From: an uncultured Pseudomonadales bacterium
GTDB taxonomy: Bacteria; Pseudomonadota; Gammaproteobacteria; Pseudomonadales; Azotimanducaceae
Direction: 5' to 3'
Assembly (NCBI GenBank): GCA_947258825.1
Contig: CAMYJX010000005.1
Location: forward strand, 1-54,919
Length of the DNA: 54,919 nt
Position numbers and translations under genes: made by a program. Below are positions 41,625 through 51,919 of the stretch, piece after piece. Under the pieces are notes generated by a model. That model was given only the letters and a program-made list of their open reading frames with translations, was not told where the DNA came from and made no database searches. Position 1 is the stretch's first letter; each line of letters begins with the position of its first letter.

Positions 41625-44537
41625 CTATTGCGGGCCTGCCAACATCGGCGCCAGACCGGCCCTTTTACCTGCTGACGATTCAACCGACCAGCTGGAAAGA
41701 AAGACGGCGGCCTCGTCAGCGGGCAGCGGCCGGGAATACAGGTAACCCTGCGCGCCTCGGCAGCCTTCGGCGATCAGAAAGTCCTGCTGAGCCTCGGTTT
41801 CCACACCCTCAGCGACCACCTGCAGCTGCAGCGTCGAAGCAAGCGCTATGATCGCGCGCACGATGCCTGCGTCTTCCGGATCTTCAACCACATCCCGCAC
41901 GAAGCTGCGATCGATCTTCAGGGTCTGAATGGGGAATCGCTTCAGATAGCCCAGCGACGAGTAGCCCATCCCGAAATCGTCGATGGACAGACCGACGCCC
42001 ATCTGCCGGAGTTCCTCCATCACTTCCAGCGCCCCGTCGGCATCCGCCATGAGCATGGTCTCGGTGACTTCCAGGTCGAGAGTTTCCGGGTCGAGGTCAA
42101 GTTCCTGCAGCAGAGCGGCAACGTCTCCAGCCAGCTGGGCATCCTGGAACTCGCGGGCCGACAGATTCACCGACATCTGCAGATCCGGAAAGCCGTGGGC
42201 CTGCCAATGCTTCAGCTGGGCGCAGGCCGACCGCAGAACCCATTTGCCAATGGGTACGATGAGGCCGGTCTCTTCCGCAAGAGGAATGAAGTCGCCAGGG
42301 GGAACAAGTCCGAAGTCCGGATGTTCCCAGCGCAGCAGCGCTTCGAAACCGGTTATCTGCTGAGAAACGATATCCAGCTTGGGCTGGTAGAAGACCACAA
42401 ACTCGGAAGCGTCGACCGCTCGACGCAGGCTGGATTCCATCGTCATACGGCGTTCGTTGCGCGAGTTCATCTCGCTGGTGAAGAACCGGTAGACTCCCCG
42501 CCCCGCCTGCTTGGCCAGATACATGGCCGTATCCGCATTCTTGATAAGCGTAGAAACGCTTCGGCCATCGTCCGGGTACAAGCCAATACCTATGCTTGCG
42601 CCAATGAAGACTTCACGACCGTCGATCTGAAATCCATCCTGCAGGGATCGGATTACCTTCTCTGCAACGATGCTCGCGGCGGCAGGCCTGCCAATATCCG
42701 CCAAGATCAGCGTGAACTCGTCGCCGCCAAGCCGCGCCAGGGTATCCGACTGCCGGACGCTGCGCCGGATACGGCGCGACGTTTCCACCAGTAGCTGGTC
42801 GCCCGCCTCGTGTCCCAACGTGTCGTTGACATACTTGAAACGGTCGAGATCAATGAACAGAACGGCTATCAGGGTACCTTTTCTCTGCGCCACGTCGATC
42901 TCATGCTGCAACCGATCCTTGAACAACGCCCGATTTGGCAGGCCCGTCAGGGGATCGTAATAGGCCATCCGCTCCAGCTCTTCTTCCGCAGCTTTCTGGC
43001 TGCTGACGTCTTTGAAGATGCCCACGTAGTTGCTTACCTTTCCGTGGTCGTCCTTGATGGCGCTGACGGTGAGGAGCTGCGGAAAAAGCTCGCCGTTGCT
43101 GCGCCGATCCCATATCTCCCCGCTCCACTGGCCGGTCTGACGGATCTCGAGCCACATCCTCTTGTAGAAATCGCTGTCATGACGGCCCGGGCTCGCCATC
43201 CCGGGGCGACTGCCTATGACCTCGTGACGCGTGAAGCCGGTTACCCGAACATAGGCGGGGTTCACATCCACTACGCGCAAACGGTGATCGGTAACCAATA
43301 TGGCTTCGCCGGCGTTTTCAAATACCTGCTCGGCGAGCTTCAAGCGCTGCGCCAGGGCTTTTTCTTCCGATACATCCCGCGCTATGGCGAGATAGCCGCT
43401 GACGGTATCGTCCGCCGCAAGCAGCGGCGTAACAGAAAGATCAACGGTCAGCTTGCTGCCGTCCTTGCGGACATAGGTCCACTCATCCTCGTACGCCGTT
43501 CCGTCAGATGCTTCGCGCAGAAACAGATCCAGCGCGTCCGGAAAATCGGGTATGGCGTCAGCCCTCAAAGCCTGGGCGCGACGGCGCACTTCGGGAGGAT
43601 CGTGAAAGATGTGGCCCTTTGCTTTACCGACCAGCTCCTCTGAGGTGTAACCCAGCATGCGTTCAGCACCCGCGCTGAAGAAGACGATGGTGCCCGCGGC
43701 GTCTACGGAAATCAGCGCAGAGTTTGCGCTGTCGATCATGGCCTGCTTGAATCGCTCGCTGTTGCGCAGCTCCGCTTCGTCTTCGGCCAGCTCATCGAGA
43801 ATATGATCTACCGATCGGCTGATCGTGGCTAGCTCGTCACTGCCCGCAAGACGAATACGCGCCAGTCGTTCGCCGTCTCCGAAACGGGAAAGCGCGGCAA
43901 CGATCCGACCGACACGCAGGGTAATGGAGCGGCGAAAGATCAGCAGCATGACGATGCCGCTGAAGGCGAAACCCACGCCGGTCAAGGTTGCCTGCCGATA
44001 CAGCGAGGCCAGCGCCTCGTTGCGATGGAAACCCAGGCTCACCCGATGAACCAGAAAGCCACATCTCGGGTTACGCAGCAAGCCCGAAACGGCATGAGCA
44101 TCGCAGATGCTGATGTAACCGCTCACCGTATCGTTCTTACGATCGACAGATACATCGCTGATTCTGTTACGGGTCACGCGCTCCACCTTGTCATCCGCGA
44201 GCGCATAAGACGACTCGGACCAGAGCTGACCCAAATCCCGGTAGCGCGTGGAAGCGAGAATCCTGCCTTCGGCGTCTGCTATCAGCGCCACCTCCAGGTC
44301 CGGATCAGAACCGTAAGCCGACACCACCTTCTTGATCCCCTCGAGGTGCTGCAACTGCAGAAATCTTTGGGTGGTACCCTGGGTGGCATTGAGTCGGGTG
44401 CGCATCTCCTGTATCAGGCTACCTTCCATGTTCTGCAGCACGAAGTGTCGACTGAGCAGGAAAGACGCGAAGCTGACCAGAAGAAACGTCCCGAGAATGA
44501 CCCCGGCAACCAGAGTAAGCAGGCTGGAACGCGGCAC
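41625..44537 (-). CDS. membrane PAS-PAS-GGDEF-EAL cyclic-di-GMP enzyme
   Basis: This 970-residue inner-membrane sensor has helices at about residues 7-29 and 185-205 flanking a periplasmic domain of about 155 residues with two cysteines ([20 protein letters not shown]). Then come HAMP (about 205-260), PAS (about 265-390), PAS/PAC (about 395-515), GGDEF and EAL. GGDEF is intact at 604-608 with an inhibitory-site motif RQSD at 595-598. EAL is intact at 732-734 with [27 protein letters not shown] and VAEGVE. Both activities appear possible, with product inhibition of the cyclase. It starts 4 bp after a periplasmic-binding-protein gene that may supply its signal. Confidence 0.94.
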   Translation of the reverse strand: MPRSSLLTLVAGVILGTFLLVSFASFLLSRHFVLQNMEGSLIQEMRTRLNATQGTTQRFLQLQHLEGIKKVVSAYGSDPDLEVALIADAEGRILASTRYRDLGQLWSESSYALADDKVERVTRNRISDVSVDRKNDTVSGYISICDAHAVSGLLRNPRCGFLVHRVSLGFHRNEALASLYRQATLTGVGFAFSGIVMLLIFRRSITLRVGRIVAALSRFGDGERLARIRLAGSDELATISRSVDHILDELAEDEAELRNSERFKQAMIDSANSALISVDAAGTIVFFSAGAERMLGYTSEELVGKAKGHIFHDPPEVRRRAQALRADAIPDFPDALDLFLREASDGTAYEDEWTYVRKDGSKLTVDLSVTPLLAADDTVSGYLAIARDVSEEKALAQRLKLAEQVFENAGEAILVTDHRLRVVDVNPAYVRVTGFTRHEVIGSRPGMASPGRHDSDFYKRMWLEIRQTGQWSGEIWDRRSNGELFPQLLTVSAIKDDHGKVSNYVGIFKDVSSQKAAEEELERMAYYDPLTGLPNRALFKDRLQHEIDVAQRKGTLIAVLFIDLDRFKYVNDTLGHEAGDQLLVETSRRIRRSVRQSDTLARLGGDEFTLILADIGRPAAASIVAEKVIRSLQDGFQIDGREVFIGASIGIGLYPDDGRSVSTLIKNADTAMYLAKQAGRGVYRFFTSEMNSRNERRMTMESSLRRAVDASEFVVFYQPKLDIVSQQITGFEALLRWEHPDFGLVPPGDFIPLAEETGLIVPIGKWVLRSACAQLKHWQAHGFPDLQMSVNLSAREFQDAQLAGDVAALLQELDLDPETLDLEVTETMLMADADGALEVMEELRQMGVGLSIDDFGMGYSSLGYLKRFPIQTLKIDRSFVRDVVEDPEDAGIVRAIIALASTLQLQVVAEGVETEAQQDFLIAEGCRGAQGYLYSRPLPADEAAVFLSSWSVESSAGKRAGLAPMLAGPQ

Positions 44538-44541
44538 CCTT

Positions 44542-45480
44542 CTACTCCGCCAGCCAGTCGGGTGCTATCAAGCCACGGGTGTCAACGGGGCCGGGCAGCA
44601 ACCGTTGCCCAACCAGCACCCGGTGCAGCCGCTGGAGCGTGGGCGTCAGCTCGCCGGACAGCAACGCGAGGTTTTCCTCTGGGCCCGGAAGGTAGAGGCC
44701 CTCATAACTGCTGACGACCTCCTGCGGCGTGATGCGCAGGCGTCGGGCCGTAAACTGCGCGGCGGCGTCTGGTTCGCGCTTCATGTAGTCAAGGGTTCGA
44801 AACCAGTCTTTGATGAGCTGACGAACAACATCACCCTGAGTGGCCAGCACGGATTCGTGCACAACAAGCACGTCGACGATCTCATTGGGAATCTGATTGC
44901 TGTTGAATACCTCCCGAGCGCCCGCTTTCAACAGCCGCGTACGCACCGGCTCGAAGGTCACAACCGCATCTACGAGGCCATTGGAATACCCGTTCTCATG
45001 GGCACTGACATCCATGGGAACGATCTCCACGTCGGCAAGGGACATGCCGTTTATTTTCAGCGCTCGACTGACGACATACGCACCCAACGCGCCGCTCTCA
45101 ACACCGATCCGCCGGTCCTTCAGCGCCTGAAAGTCTGCAATTTCCGGCCGCGCCAGGATCACATCACCTCCGGCGGAAATATCCAGCACTGCCACAACCT
45201 TCACCGGCAGCTCCGCGCCTCGCAGCGCCAGCACTTCATCCAGGGTGAGCGCCGCAGCTTCCAGGACTCGGTTACGGAAAGCGCGTAGAACCTCGGTGGA
45301 GGACGGGTACTCCACCAGCCTCACGTTGAGCCGGGCTCTCCAGGCCTCGCGTTCGGCCGCCAGATAAAGTGGTTCGTAGCCGGGCCAGACATTGGTGCCG
45401 AGGCGGAGCACCTCCTGCCCACGGGCCAACGGCGCCAGAATGACGAAAAGCAGGCACAGAACGATGGCTGGGTTTTTCAA
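44542..45480 (-). CDS. periplasmic substrate-binding protein (NMT1/SsuA-like)
   Basis: This 312-residue protein has a signal peptide (residues 1-22, ending APLARGQ) and the two-lobed NMT1/THI5/SsuA-like fold: [23 protein letters not shown] at the N-terminus, [17 protein letters not shown] in the middle and [18 protein letters not shown]. Such proteins bind nitrate, taurine, sulfonates or thiamine precursors. No ABC permease or ATPase gene is adjacent. Its stop lies 4 bp before the start of the GGDEF-EAL gene, so the two are co-translated. A sensory rather than transport role is inferred. A 193-bp gap behind it has no firm gene. Confidence 0.9.
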   Translation of the reverse strand: MKNPAIVLCLLFVILAPLARGQEVLRLGTNVWPGYEPLYLAAEREAWRARLNVRLVEYPSSTEVLRAFRNRVLEAAALTLDEVLALRGAELPVKVVAVLDISAGGDVILARPEIADFQALKDRRIGVESGALGAYVVSRALKINGMSLADVEIVPMDVSAHENGYSNGLVDAVVTFEPVRTRLLKAGAREVFNSNQIPNEIVDVLVVHESVLATQGDVVRQLIKDWFRTLDYMKREPDAAAQFTARRLRITPQEVVSSYEGLYLPGPEENLALLSGELTPTLQRLHRVLVGQRLLPGPVDTRGLIAPDWLAE

Positions 45481-45673
45481 TTCGACGGCATCAGTTGGTT
45501 TCAGGAATGCGGCCGCCGGGCAGCAGGCGGAGCAGCTTCCTGAAGGTTAGTCGTTGACCGGCACCTTGACGGGGCTGAGCGGTGAATCCGTGCGAGCGGT
45601 CGCAGAAATTTCGTCTACCAGTTCCATCACCGATAGGCCGATGGGGCCGGCGACTCACCGCCTGTGGGCTTCT

Positions 45674-47785
45674 TCAGCGCAGGGATGCCGCCAGCTGCCG
45701 CGCCTGCGGGTCGTCAGGACGGATTTCCAGCATGCGCCGTGCATGCTGGCGCGCGGTTTCAATATGGCCCTGGTCCCGGTTTATGGTGACCAGCGCGAGC
45801 AGAATTTCGCGATCGTATGGGTGGCTCGCCAATGCGCTTTCAAGCACCTCCAGCGATCGTTCAGGACTGCCGGTGGAGTTCAACGCAATGCCATAAACAT
45901 AGGCAAAACGCGCATCGTCGGGATTCAGGCGCACGGCCTCCCCCAGCGCCTCGAGACCGGCCGCGCTGTTTCCACTGCGGACCTGCAGCAACCCCATGGC
46001 GTGATGCTGCGCCGCGGACTCGGGCTGAAGCGCGATCCCCTCCGCCAGCACTTCTTCCGCCAGATCATCCCTGCCGCGGGCGCGATAAAGGTCCGACAGG
46101 TTGGCGTAAGCGGGCGCGAAGGTGGGCTCCAGCTCCATGGCCTTGCGGAACTCCGCCTCGGCGCGGACCAGATCGCCGCGTTGCAGAAACAGGTTACCCA
46201 GGTTGGTTCGAGCATCGGCCCTGTCCGCATGGTGCTCCTGGCTCCTGATGTACTGCGCGACGGCTCGTCGGAGCTTGGTGCGTTCGCCAACGGACAACGA
46301 CGCTTCCGGCACCGCCGCCAGCACCCGGCCTGCTTCTACCCGTACCGCGAGCAGCGGATCATCGAGCAGCGGGGCGGCAAACGGATAACGCTGCTCGGGG
46401 GGCAATACCTCGAGCGCGCGAAGGCCTGCAATGCGCACCAGCGGGCTGACATCGCTCATGGCGTTCTGCAACGCGTCGCCGGACGCGGGGCTCAGAAACG
46501 CACGCAGTTCCAGGAGCGCGGTAGCCCGGCCGATATCAGGGATAGCTTTGTCCTGCAGCACCGCCACCAGCTGCGCCTCCGCCGCGGGGTTCCCCGCCCG
46601 GGCGGCGGCGAAGGCGGGCGTCCAGGTCTGCTGTCCGCCCAGGCCATCTGGATACCAACGCGCCGTTTGGCCAGCGGCCCACTCAGCGCTGCGATCCGAA
46701 TGACAGCGATTGCAGGCGTTGGGCGTGCCCAGCCCCACAGACAGATCCGGCCGGGGAACGCGGATGCTGTGATCACGCCGGGGGTCCACCACCATGTAGA
46801 CGGTTTCCGGCATGTGGCAATCGATGCAGCTTGCGCCCGGGCTGTCCAGCGGATGGTGATGGTGTGCCGGCGTGGCAAATTTGGCGGGGAGATGACACTG
46901 CGCGCATACGGCGTCCCCCGGCGCGTGCAGGCGTTGACTGTGCGGATCGTGGCAGTTGCCGCATGTAACGCCGGCCTCATACATACGGCTCTGGGTGAAC
47001 GAGCCCCAGACGAATACTTCGTCCTGAATCTGGCCATCCTCGTGATACAGGCCCTCGGTAAGCAGCGCCGGCATGTGGTGATTCAGAAATTGCGGCTCGC
47101 TTTCCGACGCGCCTGCAAGGCTGGCGCGGCGGGAATGGCAGTCGGCGCAGATGCCGATTTCACCTCCGGCCGCCTGGGCTGATTTCGGCTTCGGCGATCC
47201 GCTGTCGGGGTCAATCGGCCAGGCGGTATCCAGCGCTCCAGGCAGGCTGAATGCCCACCCCTTTTCTGAATCAGCGTCTCGACCGGCTGGATCCTGCCCA
47301 ACCCAATCCAGATGGTCGCCGCCCGGCCCGTGACAGGCCTCGCAGCCCACGTCAATATCTGTCCATGTTGTGGCAAACCGATTGGCAGCAGGATCATAGT
47401 TTTTCTCGAGATTCGTGGAGTGACACTCCGCGCACTGGAAGTTCCAGTTCTGCTGCGGGCTCGTCCAGTGCAGCTCGTCATCGTGGTCTACCTGATCATC
47501 GGGATAGAGGTGGAACCAGCGCTGCCCGCCATCGGCCGCAGGTCGGGAATCCCAGGCGATGCCCAGAGCCTGCACACGGCCATCGGGGAACTCGACCAGA
47601 TACTGTTGCAGCGGGCTGACGCCGAAGGTATAGCGGACCTGGAACTCGGCGAGCTTGCCGTCGGCGCCGTCGGTACGCACGAAATAGTCCCCAGCGCGGC
47701 GGAAGAACGTGCTTGTGACCTTGCCGTAGGTAAAGGTCGCGTCGGCAAAGTCACCCAGGACGCTATCGGCATCCGCATGCTGCAT
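45674..47785 (-). CDS. multiheme cytochrome c with TPR repeats, N-terminus broken
   Basis: This 703-residue readable frame carries seven CxxCH haem motifs (CAECH, CEACH, CADCH, CGNCH, CAQCH, CIDCH, CNRCH) in its first half, then HEAT-like helices and TPRs (GDLVRAEAEFRKAMELEPTFAPAYANLSDLYRARG). It belongs to a family of exported multihaem cytochromes whose N-terminus holds a signal peptide and a first CxxCH. Upstream, TTG 47891 opens a signal peptide (LKTRVLLSVVCLLSVLPILA) ending GTEACIG, but this is in another frame; the sense then resumes as DLAMQHAD near 47794. About 50 bp with the first haem site appear deleted. It lies 4 bp after BatD and may accept electrons in the periplasm. Starting at 47785 it lacks export. 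Confidence 0.8.
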   Translation of the reverse strand: MQHADADSVLGDFADATFTYGKVTSTFFRRAGDYFVRTDGADGKLAEFQVRYTFGVSPLQQYLVEFPDGRVQALGIAWDSRPAADGGQRWFHLYPDDQVDHDDELHWTSPQQNWNFQCAECHSTNLEKNYDPAANRFATTWTDIDVGCEACHGPGGDHLDWVGQDPAGRDADSEKGWAFSLPGALDTAWPIDPDSGSPKPKSAQAAGGEIGICADCHSRRASLAGASESEPQFLNHHMPALLTEGLYHEDGQIQDEVFVWGSFTQSRMYEAGVTCGNCHDPHSQRLHAPGDAVCAQCHLPAKFATPAHHHHPLDSPGASCIDCHMPETVYMVVDPRRDHSIRVPRPDLSVGLGTPNACNRCHSDRSAEWAAGQTARWYPDGLGGQQTWTPAFAAARAGNPAAEAQLVAVLQDKAIPDIGRATALLELRAFLSPASGDALQNAMSDVSPLVRIAGLRALEVLPPEQRYPFAAPLLDDPLLAVRVEAGRVLAAVPEASLSVGERTKLRRAVAQYIRSQEHHADRADARTNLGNLFLQRGDLVRAEAEFRKAMELEPTFAPAYANLSDLYRARGRDDLAEEVLAEGIALQPESAAQHHAMGLLQVRSGNSAAGLEALGEAVRLNPDDARFAYVYGIALNSTGSPERSLEVLESALASHPYDREILLALVTINRDQGHIETARQHARRMLEIRPDDPQARQLAASLR

Positions 47786-47895
47786 GGCGAGGTCCGATAC
47801 AGGCTTCGGTGCCGACGAATTCCGCCCCGAGGGCCAATATCGGCAGAACGCTCAGGAGACAGACGACCGATAGCAGAACACGCGTTTTCAATCTG

Positions 47896-49248
47896 TTAAG
47901 CCTTACCCGGGTTCAGTGGGGCCAGAGCGGCCGCGGGCGCAGATGGCGACCCGGTACCCAGCTGTCGCCGGACCTGGGGCAGCATGTCCGCAAGCTGCCC
48001 TCCGTCCCACGCGGCACCACCTACCAACGCCCGCTGCAGCGCCTCAACGCTCTGACGGAAAGCCGGATCATACCCCGCGGCGAAGGCGATGAGGCCCCTG
48101 GACGCATCAGCAGCTCCAAATTGCTGCGCCCAGCGGGACAGCGCGGCATAGGCAGCCGCGGCATCATGCTGCCTGCAGGCGCGCAACGCCATCTTGAACA
48201 GCGCCGGTTCGCCGGTTTCCAGCTGCCGCTTTCTGTGCCGCCGGAAAGCAATGAGCACGGGCGCCAGGCGACGCCAGGACAACCAGGCGCCGACGGCTAG
48301 CAGAGCCAGCAGGGTCGCCCACCCCCAGCCGCTGCCCAGGGCCGAACGCGCTGACTGTGAACCCGAGCCGCCACCCGAAACCCCCGGCGGTGCGACCACA
48401 TTCAGCGCCAGCCCGGGCACCAGACTTTCCCTCACCTGCCTGCTTGCGGGATCGAACCAGCGATAGCGGATCTCGGGGAAGTCGTAGCGTCCCGGCTGCT
48501 CGAAGACCCAGGTTACCGAATCCGTCCGGGCACCCCGCAGCGTGCCGCGGGCAACTTTGTCTTCCACCCTGGGTGCTCGGGGGTAGGCGGCCAGCCCCGG
48601 AGCCCTGTGCACCGGCAAGCCTGGAAGCACCATTCCGGAGATGTCGGCCGCGCTCTGGGTTACTTCCAGGGTGATGGCGTCACCGAGCCTGGCGGTTGCC
48701 GGTTCGCCATCGGCCTCGGGCATCAGTCGGGGTGACCAGGTCGCGCGCAGATCGAACTCGACGCTGGTGACCAGGAGCCCGTCATCTGCAACCCCTGGCG
48801 GGCGTGCCACCTCGAGGCTCACCGGCTCGGTAAGGAACGAGAAACGCTGCGGCGGCTGATCGAAACCCGCGCTGGCGGCGTAGCTCACGCGGAACGCGGG
48901 CACCTCCAACCGACCGGCGCGCTGGGGAAAGAACGCGATGGGGTAACGCAGCACCTGCCAGGTCTCGCCGCCGCGGCGCTCGGTGAGCTTGATCGTGGTG
49001 GTATCCGTCTGCAGCAGAAACCCGCCGCTCACCTCGGGCAGCAGGAACTGCTGATCGCCGAAGCTGAAGCCCGTGGTAAGAAGATCCAGGTTCAGGGTGA
49101 CCTGCTGACCCACCCACACCGGCTGCTCGGCCGCGAATTGCAAACGGATCTCGCCGCTCACCTCCGTCCCCGCATGACTATTCTGGAAAGCGACGAACAA
49201 AAGCACAAACAGCGCGCACCGGCAGCGAGCCGTAGACAACTTCCTCAC
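47896..49248 (-). CDS. batD: BatD-like oxygen-tolerance protein
   Basis: This 450-residue exported membrane protein starts at the GTG at 49248, which overlaps the stop of the TPR gene as GTGA with AGAAGG upstream. A signal sequence (CRCALFVLLFVAFQNSHAG) is followed by beta-rich domains: QFAAEQPVWVGQQVTLNLDL and RLGDAITLEVTQSAADISGMVLP. A single membrane helix (WGWATLLALLAVGAWL) lies near residue 310, with a cytoplasmic helical tail. This is the BatD domain order. It acts with the MoxR, DUF58 and VWA proteins encoded upstream, probably in the envelope. Confidence 0.88.
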   Translation of the reverse strand: MRKLSTARCRCALFVLLFVAFQNSHAGTEVSGEIRLQFAAEQPVWVGQQVTLNLDLLTTGFSFGDQQFLLPEVSGGFLLQTDTTTIKLTERRGGETWQVLRYPIAFFPQRAGRLEVPAFRVSYAASAGFDQPPQRFSFLTEPVSLEVARPPGVADDGLLVTSVEFDLRATWSPRLMPEADGEPATARLGDAITLEVTQSAADISGMVLPGLPVHRAPGLAAYPRAPRVEDKVARGTLRGARTDSVTWVFEQPGRYDFPEIRYRWFDPASRQVRESLVPGLALNVVAPPGVSGGGSGSQSARSALGSGWGWATLLALLAVGAWLSWRRLAPVLIAFRRHRKRQLETGEPALFKMALRACRQHDAAAAYAALSRWAQQFGAADASRGLIAFAAGYDPAFRQSVEALQRALVGGAAWDGGQLADMLPQVRRQLGTGSPSAPAAALAPLNPGKA

Positions 49249-49901
49249 GGGCCTTCTCGCCGCGTATCTTCCGGCACTTGATCCACCCGTTCGGTAGTCG
49301 CCAGCTGGTAAGCGAAGCGGATCTGCAGGAAATCCCGGTGGCGGGTGTCGACCCGGCGCAACCACAGGGCGCGGAGCGCCTCATCGCTGAGAGGTCCCAT
49401 TTCCGCATCCACCACCTGCTCGCCTTTGGCCTGGTCGGTCCGCCCGGAGGTGTCGATGACGATCTCATCGGCCTCCAGCATGCCGCCGGTACCGCCGTAG
49501 TCATCGTCGGGGGGCGCCAGACGCGCTTTGCGCAAGGCGGCCAGAGCAAGATTCTGCTGCGCCTCCTCCCACCCGGGGCGTCCGGCGAGCGCTTTGCGGT
49601 AACTGTCGATGGCCTCGTCGTAACGGCCCAGAATCACCAGCGCGTTGCCCCGGTTGTAGGCCGCCTCCGGGCTGGCGGAACGACCCAGGGCGGCAGCCGC
49701 CTGATCGAACTCGCCGGCCCGGAAGAGCGCGGCGCCAATGCGTTCCGGGTCCCGGAACCGCTCGGCCGCGGCCGCAAAATCACCACGATCGAACAAGCGC
49801 TGGGCCTGCTGGTCCTCGGTAAGGAAGAGGTCCAGCCAGCCGGCCGCCGCGGCCTGCTGGGAAAACCAGAGCAGCAGGAAGAGTGTCAGCGGCCGCAGCA
49901 T
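49245..49901 (-). CDS. TPR protein of the Bat operon (BatC-like)
   Basis: This 218-residue protein has a signal peptide (MLRPLTLFLLLWFSQQAAAA), two to three TPR units (AAYNRGNALVILGRYDEAIDSYRKAL) and an acidic C-terminal region. The N-terminal half, WLDLFLTEDQQAQRLFDRGDFAAAAERF, is typical of BatC/BatE-type proteins that bridge VWA and BatD partners. It is 3 bp after the second VWA gene and overlaps batD. Confidence 0.88.
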   Translation of the reverse strand: MLRPLTLFLLLWFSQQAAAAGWLDLFLTEDQQAQRLFDRGDFAAAAERFRDPERIGAALFRAGEFDQAAAALGRSASPEAAYNRGNALVILGRYDEAIDSYRKALAGRPGWEEAQQNLALAALRKARLAPPDDDYGGTGGMLEADEIVIDTSGRTDQAKGEQVVDAEMGPLSDEALRALWLRRVDTRHRDFLQIRFAYQLATTERVDQVPEDTRREGP

Positions 49902-49904
49902 GGC

Positions 49905-50873
49905 TTAATCCAGCGCCACGGCGCCGCCGCGCCGAAACAGGAACAGCAGCAGAAAGCCGATGAGCGGGACCAGGAAGTAGCCGTCGTCGCGCCAGCGCTG
50001 CCCGTCCTGAGCAGGGGCTCGGGCCAGGCTCGTGGCCACGTCCCGGGCCAGGGCGCGGACGTCTGCATCATCGACGGTTACCAGCCTGAGCGACCCGCCC
50101 GCCGCCCGGGATGCTGCCGCCATGGCGTCACGGTCCAGCGCCGGGGCCGGCGGGCTGTCCGAGGTTGGGATCACCTCCGGTCCCGCTGCCATCGCCAGAA
50201 TGTGGACCTCGACCCCGCCCGCAGCTTTGGCAGCTTCCAGGCCGGCGAGCTGCGAACGCTCAACACTGTCCGCCACCAGCACGATAGAGCCCGCCAGGCC
50301 GGCCTGTTTCAGGAGCCGGTTGCCCAGAACTACCGCCTCTGCAGCCGCATCTCCCTGCACGGGCATGATGTCCGGAGTCAGTTCCGCCGCAAAGGTTTCA
50401 ATGATGCTGGCGTCGGACGTCAGGGGCAGGACCAGATGGGCGCTGCCGGCGTAGGCAACCAGCGCGCTGCGGGCCCCGGGCCGGGCAGCCAGCAGATCGC
50501 GCACCTTGTGCACGGCGCGTTCCAGCCGGCTGGGCTGCACGTCCCGGGCGAGCATCTCCGGCGCCACCTTGATCGCGATCACCAGCGCCGCCTCGTCCTG
50601 ACTGAAGGGCGAAGACTGACGCTGCCAGGCAGGCCCGGCCAGAGCAAGCACTGCGAGCAGCCAGACAAGTCCGAGAATCCATGTCGGGCGCAAGCCGCGG
50701 GACTGCTCGCCGTGACGAACCAGCAGATGCGGCAGCAGGTGTGGTGCCACCACGCCGTGCCAGACGTGCGTGATGCTCTGTCCCCGCAGCATTAACCAGA
50801 CAGTAAACGCGGCGGGGATCAGCAGGAGCAGCCACGCGGGACGCAGAAAGTGAAACTCGGCAAGCTCAACCAC
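49905..50873 (-). CDS. VWA-domain protein with degenerate metal site (BatB-like)
   Basis: This 322-residue membrane protein has N-terminal helices (about residues 12-30 and 65-82), a VWA domain (about 95-275) and a C-terminal helix followed by basic residues (FLLLFLFRRGG). The metal-ion-dependent adhesion site DxSxS is replaced: the matching segment reads IAIKVAPEML (K102, A104, E106). The rest of the fold, such as PSRLERAVHKVRDLLAARPGARSALVAYAG, is retained. It overlaps the intact VWA gene by 8 bp. It may be a structural partner rather than a ligand-binding VWA. Confidence 0.88.
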   Translation of the reverse strand: MVELAEFHFLRPAWLLLLIPAAFTVWLMLRGQSITHVWHGVVAPHLLPHLLVRHGEQSRGLRPTWILGLVWLLAVLALAGPAWQRQSSPFSQDEAALVIAIKVAPEMLARDVQPSRLERAVHKVRDLLAARPGARSALVAYAGSAHLVLPLTSDASIIETFAAELTPDIMPVQGDAAAEAVVLGNRLLKQAGLAGSIVLVADSVERSQLAGLEAAKAAGGVEVHILAMAAGPEVIPTSDSPPAPALDRDAMAAASRAAGGSLRLVTVDDADVRALARDVATSLARAPAQDGQRWRDDGYFLVPLIGFLLLFLFRRGGAVALD

Positions 50874-51915
50874 GACCGGGCTCCGTGCCTTCGGTGACAG
50901 GAGTACCGGACGAGACGGCTAGCTCCGGAACGGTGCGCCGACCGCGGCGCCAGCGCGCGGACTGTCTCACCAGGAAGAAGGCGATTGAGAACAGCAGGAC
51001 CGGCGCCAGCGGCCAGAAGTACATCTCGCGCTCGGGCCGGTAGCTGAGGGTTTCCACCTGGCGCGGGTTGAGCTCATCAAGGCGGGCATACACCGTCTCC
51101 AGCTCGGCAGTGTCCATGGCCCTGAAGTAGCCGCCCGAGGTTACAGCAGCGACGACCTTCAGCGTCTCTTCGTCCAGCGCCTGCTCGCCGGCGTTGGCAG
51201 GGTCACCCATAGCTACCGTGTGTATCACCACGCCGCTGTCCCGGGCGATCTCGGCGGCCCGCGCTGGCGGCACAAGGCTGCCGGTATCGTTGCCGTCGGT
51301 CAGCACGATCAGCACCCGCTGATCCACCTCGCTGCGCTCGAACAGCTGGATAGCGAGGCCGATCGCATCGCCCAGCATGGTACGGGGACCCAGCATGCGC
51401 ACCGCGGCTTCGTCCAGCAGCTGTCTGACCCCGTCGAGATCGTCGGTAAACGGCGCCTGCACGAAGGCGGCGGAGCCGAAAAACACCAGCCCGACCCGAT
51501 CACCGTCGCGCCGGGCCAGAAATTCGTCCAGCACCCACTTGGCCGCAGTGAGCCGGTCCAGCGCAGCGCCGGACGGGTCGGTGAAATCAGCGGTTTCCAT
51601 GGAACCGGAAAGATCCACCGCCACCAGCAGATCGCGCATGGGCAGCTCCCGGACCAACGGGTCCTCCAGCCATACCGGGCGGGCCAGGGCACACAGCAGC
51701 GCAACCCAGGAGAGACCGAGCATCAGCCAGCGCTCGGCGGGTCGGCGGCCCAGCGGCACGGCTTCGCCCACAACCACACCCGAGATCTGCAGCAACCGAC
51801 TGAAAAACGGCGTCCGCACGGCTTCCCGGGGCTCCCGGTAAGCGGGCGCCAGCCAGCGTACCAGCAGCGGCAGCGGCAGCAGGGCAAGCACCCACGCGTA
51901 GCTGAAGGTCAGCAC
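50866..51915 (-). CDS. VWA-domain protein (BatA-like)
   Basis: This 349-residue inner-membrane protein has helices at about residues 7-22 and 62-80 and near the C-terminus (MYFWPLAPVLLFSIAFFLV). Its VWA domain contains the intact metal site DLSGS at residues 101-105, T in GPRTMLGDAIG and D in VLTDGND. It is the BatA type, expected to bind a client or partner in the periplasm in a metal-dependent way. The start is 4 bp after the DUF4381 stop. Confidence 0.92.
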   Translation of the reverse strand: MLTFSYAWVLALLPLPLLVRWLAPAYREPREAVRTPFFSRLLQISGVVVGEAVPLGRRPAERWLMLGLSWVALLCALARPVWLEDPLVRELPMRDLLVAVDLSGSMETADFTDPSGAALDRLTAAKWVLDEFLARRDGDRVGLVFFGSAAFVQAPFTDDLDGVRQLLDEAAVRMLGPRTMLGDAIGLAIQLFERSEVDQRVLIVLTDGNDTGSLVPPARAAEIARDSGVVIHTVAMGDPANAGEQALDEETLKVVAAVTSGGYFRAMDTAELETVYARLDELNPRQVETLSYRPEREMYFWPLAPVLLFSIAFFLVRQSARWRRGRRTVPELAVSSGTPVTEGTEPGRG

Positions 51916-51919
51916 GGAA

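Noticed and set aside
41606..41647. Imperfect 21-bp direct repeat at the convergent ends of ppk2 and the EAL-protein gene
   Set aside because: Only 16 of 21 positions agree and part is coding, so it may be chance; it was not counted with the clear arrays.
45547..45630. A 27-codon minus-strand frame (GTG at 45630, MELVDEISATARTDSPL-type sequence) in the gap behind the cytochrome gene
   Set aside because: It reads like a protein tail and could be a gene remnant, but there is no ribosome site, no known family and too little sequence to claim a gene.
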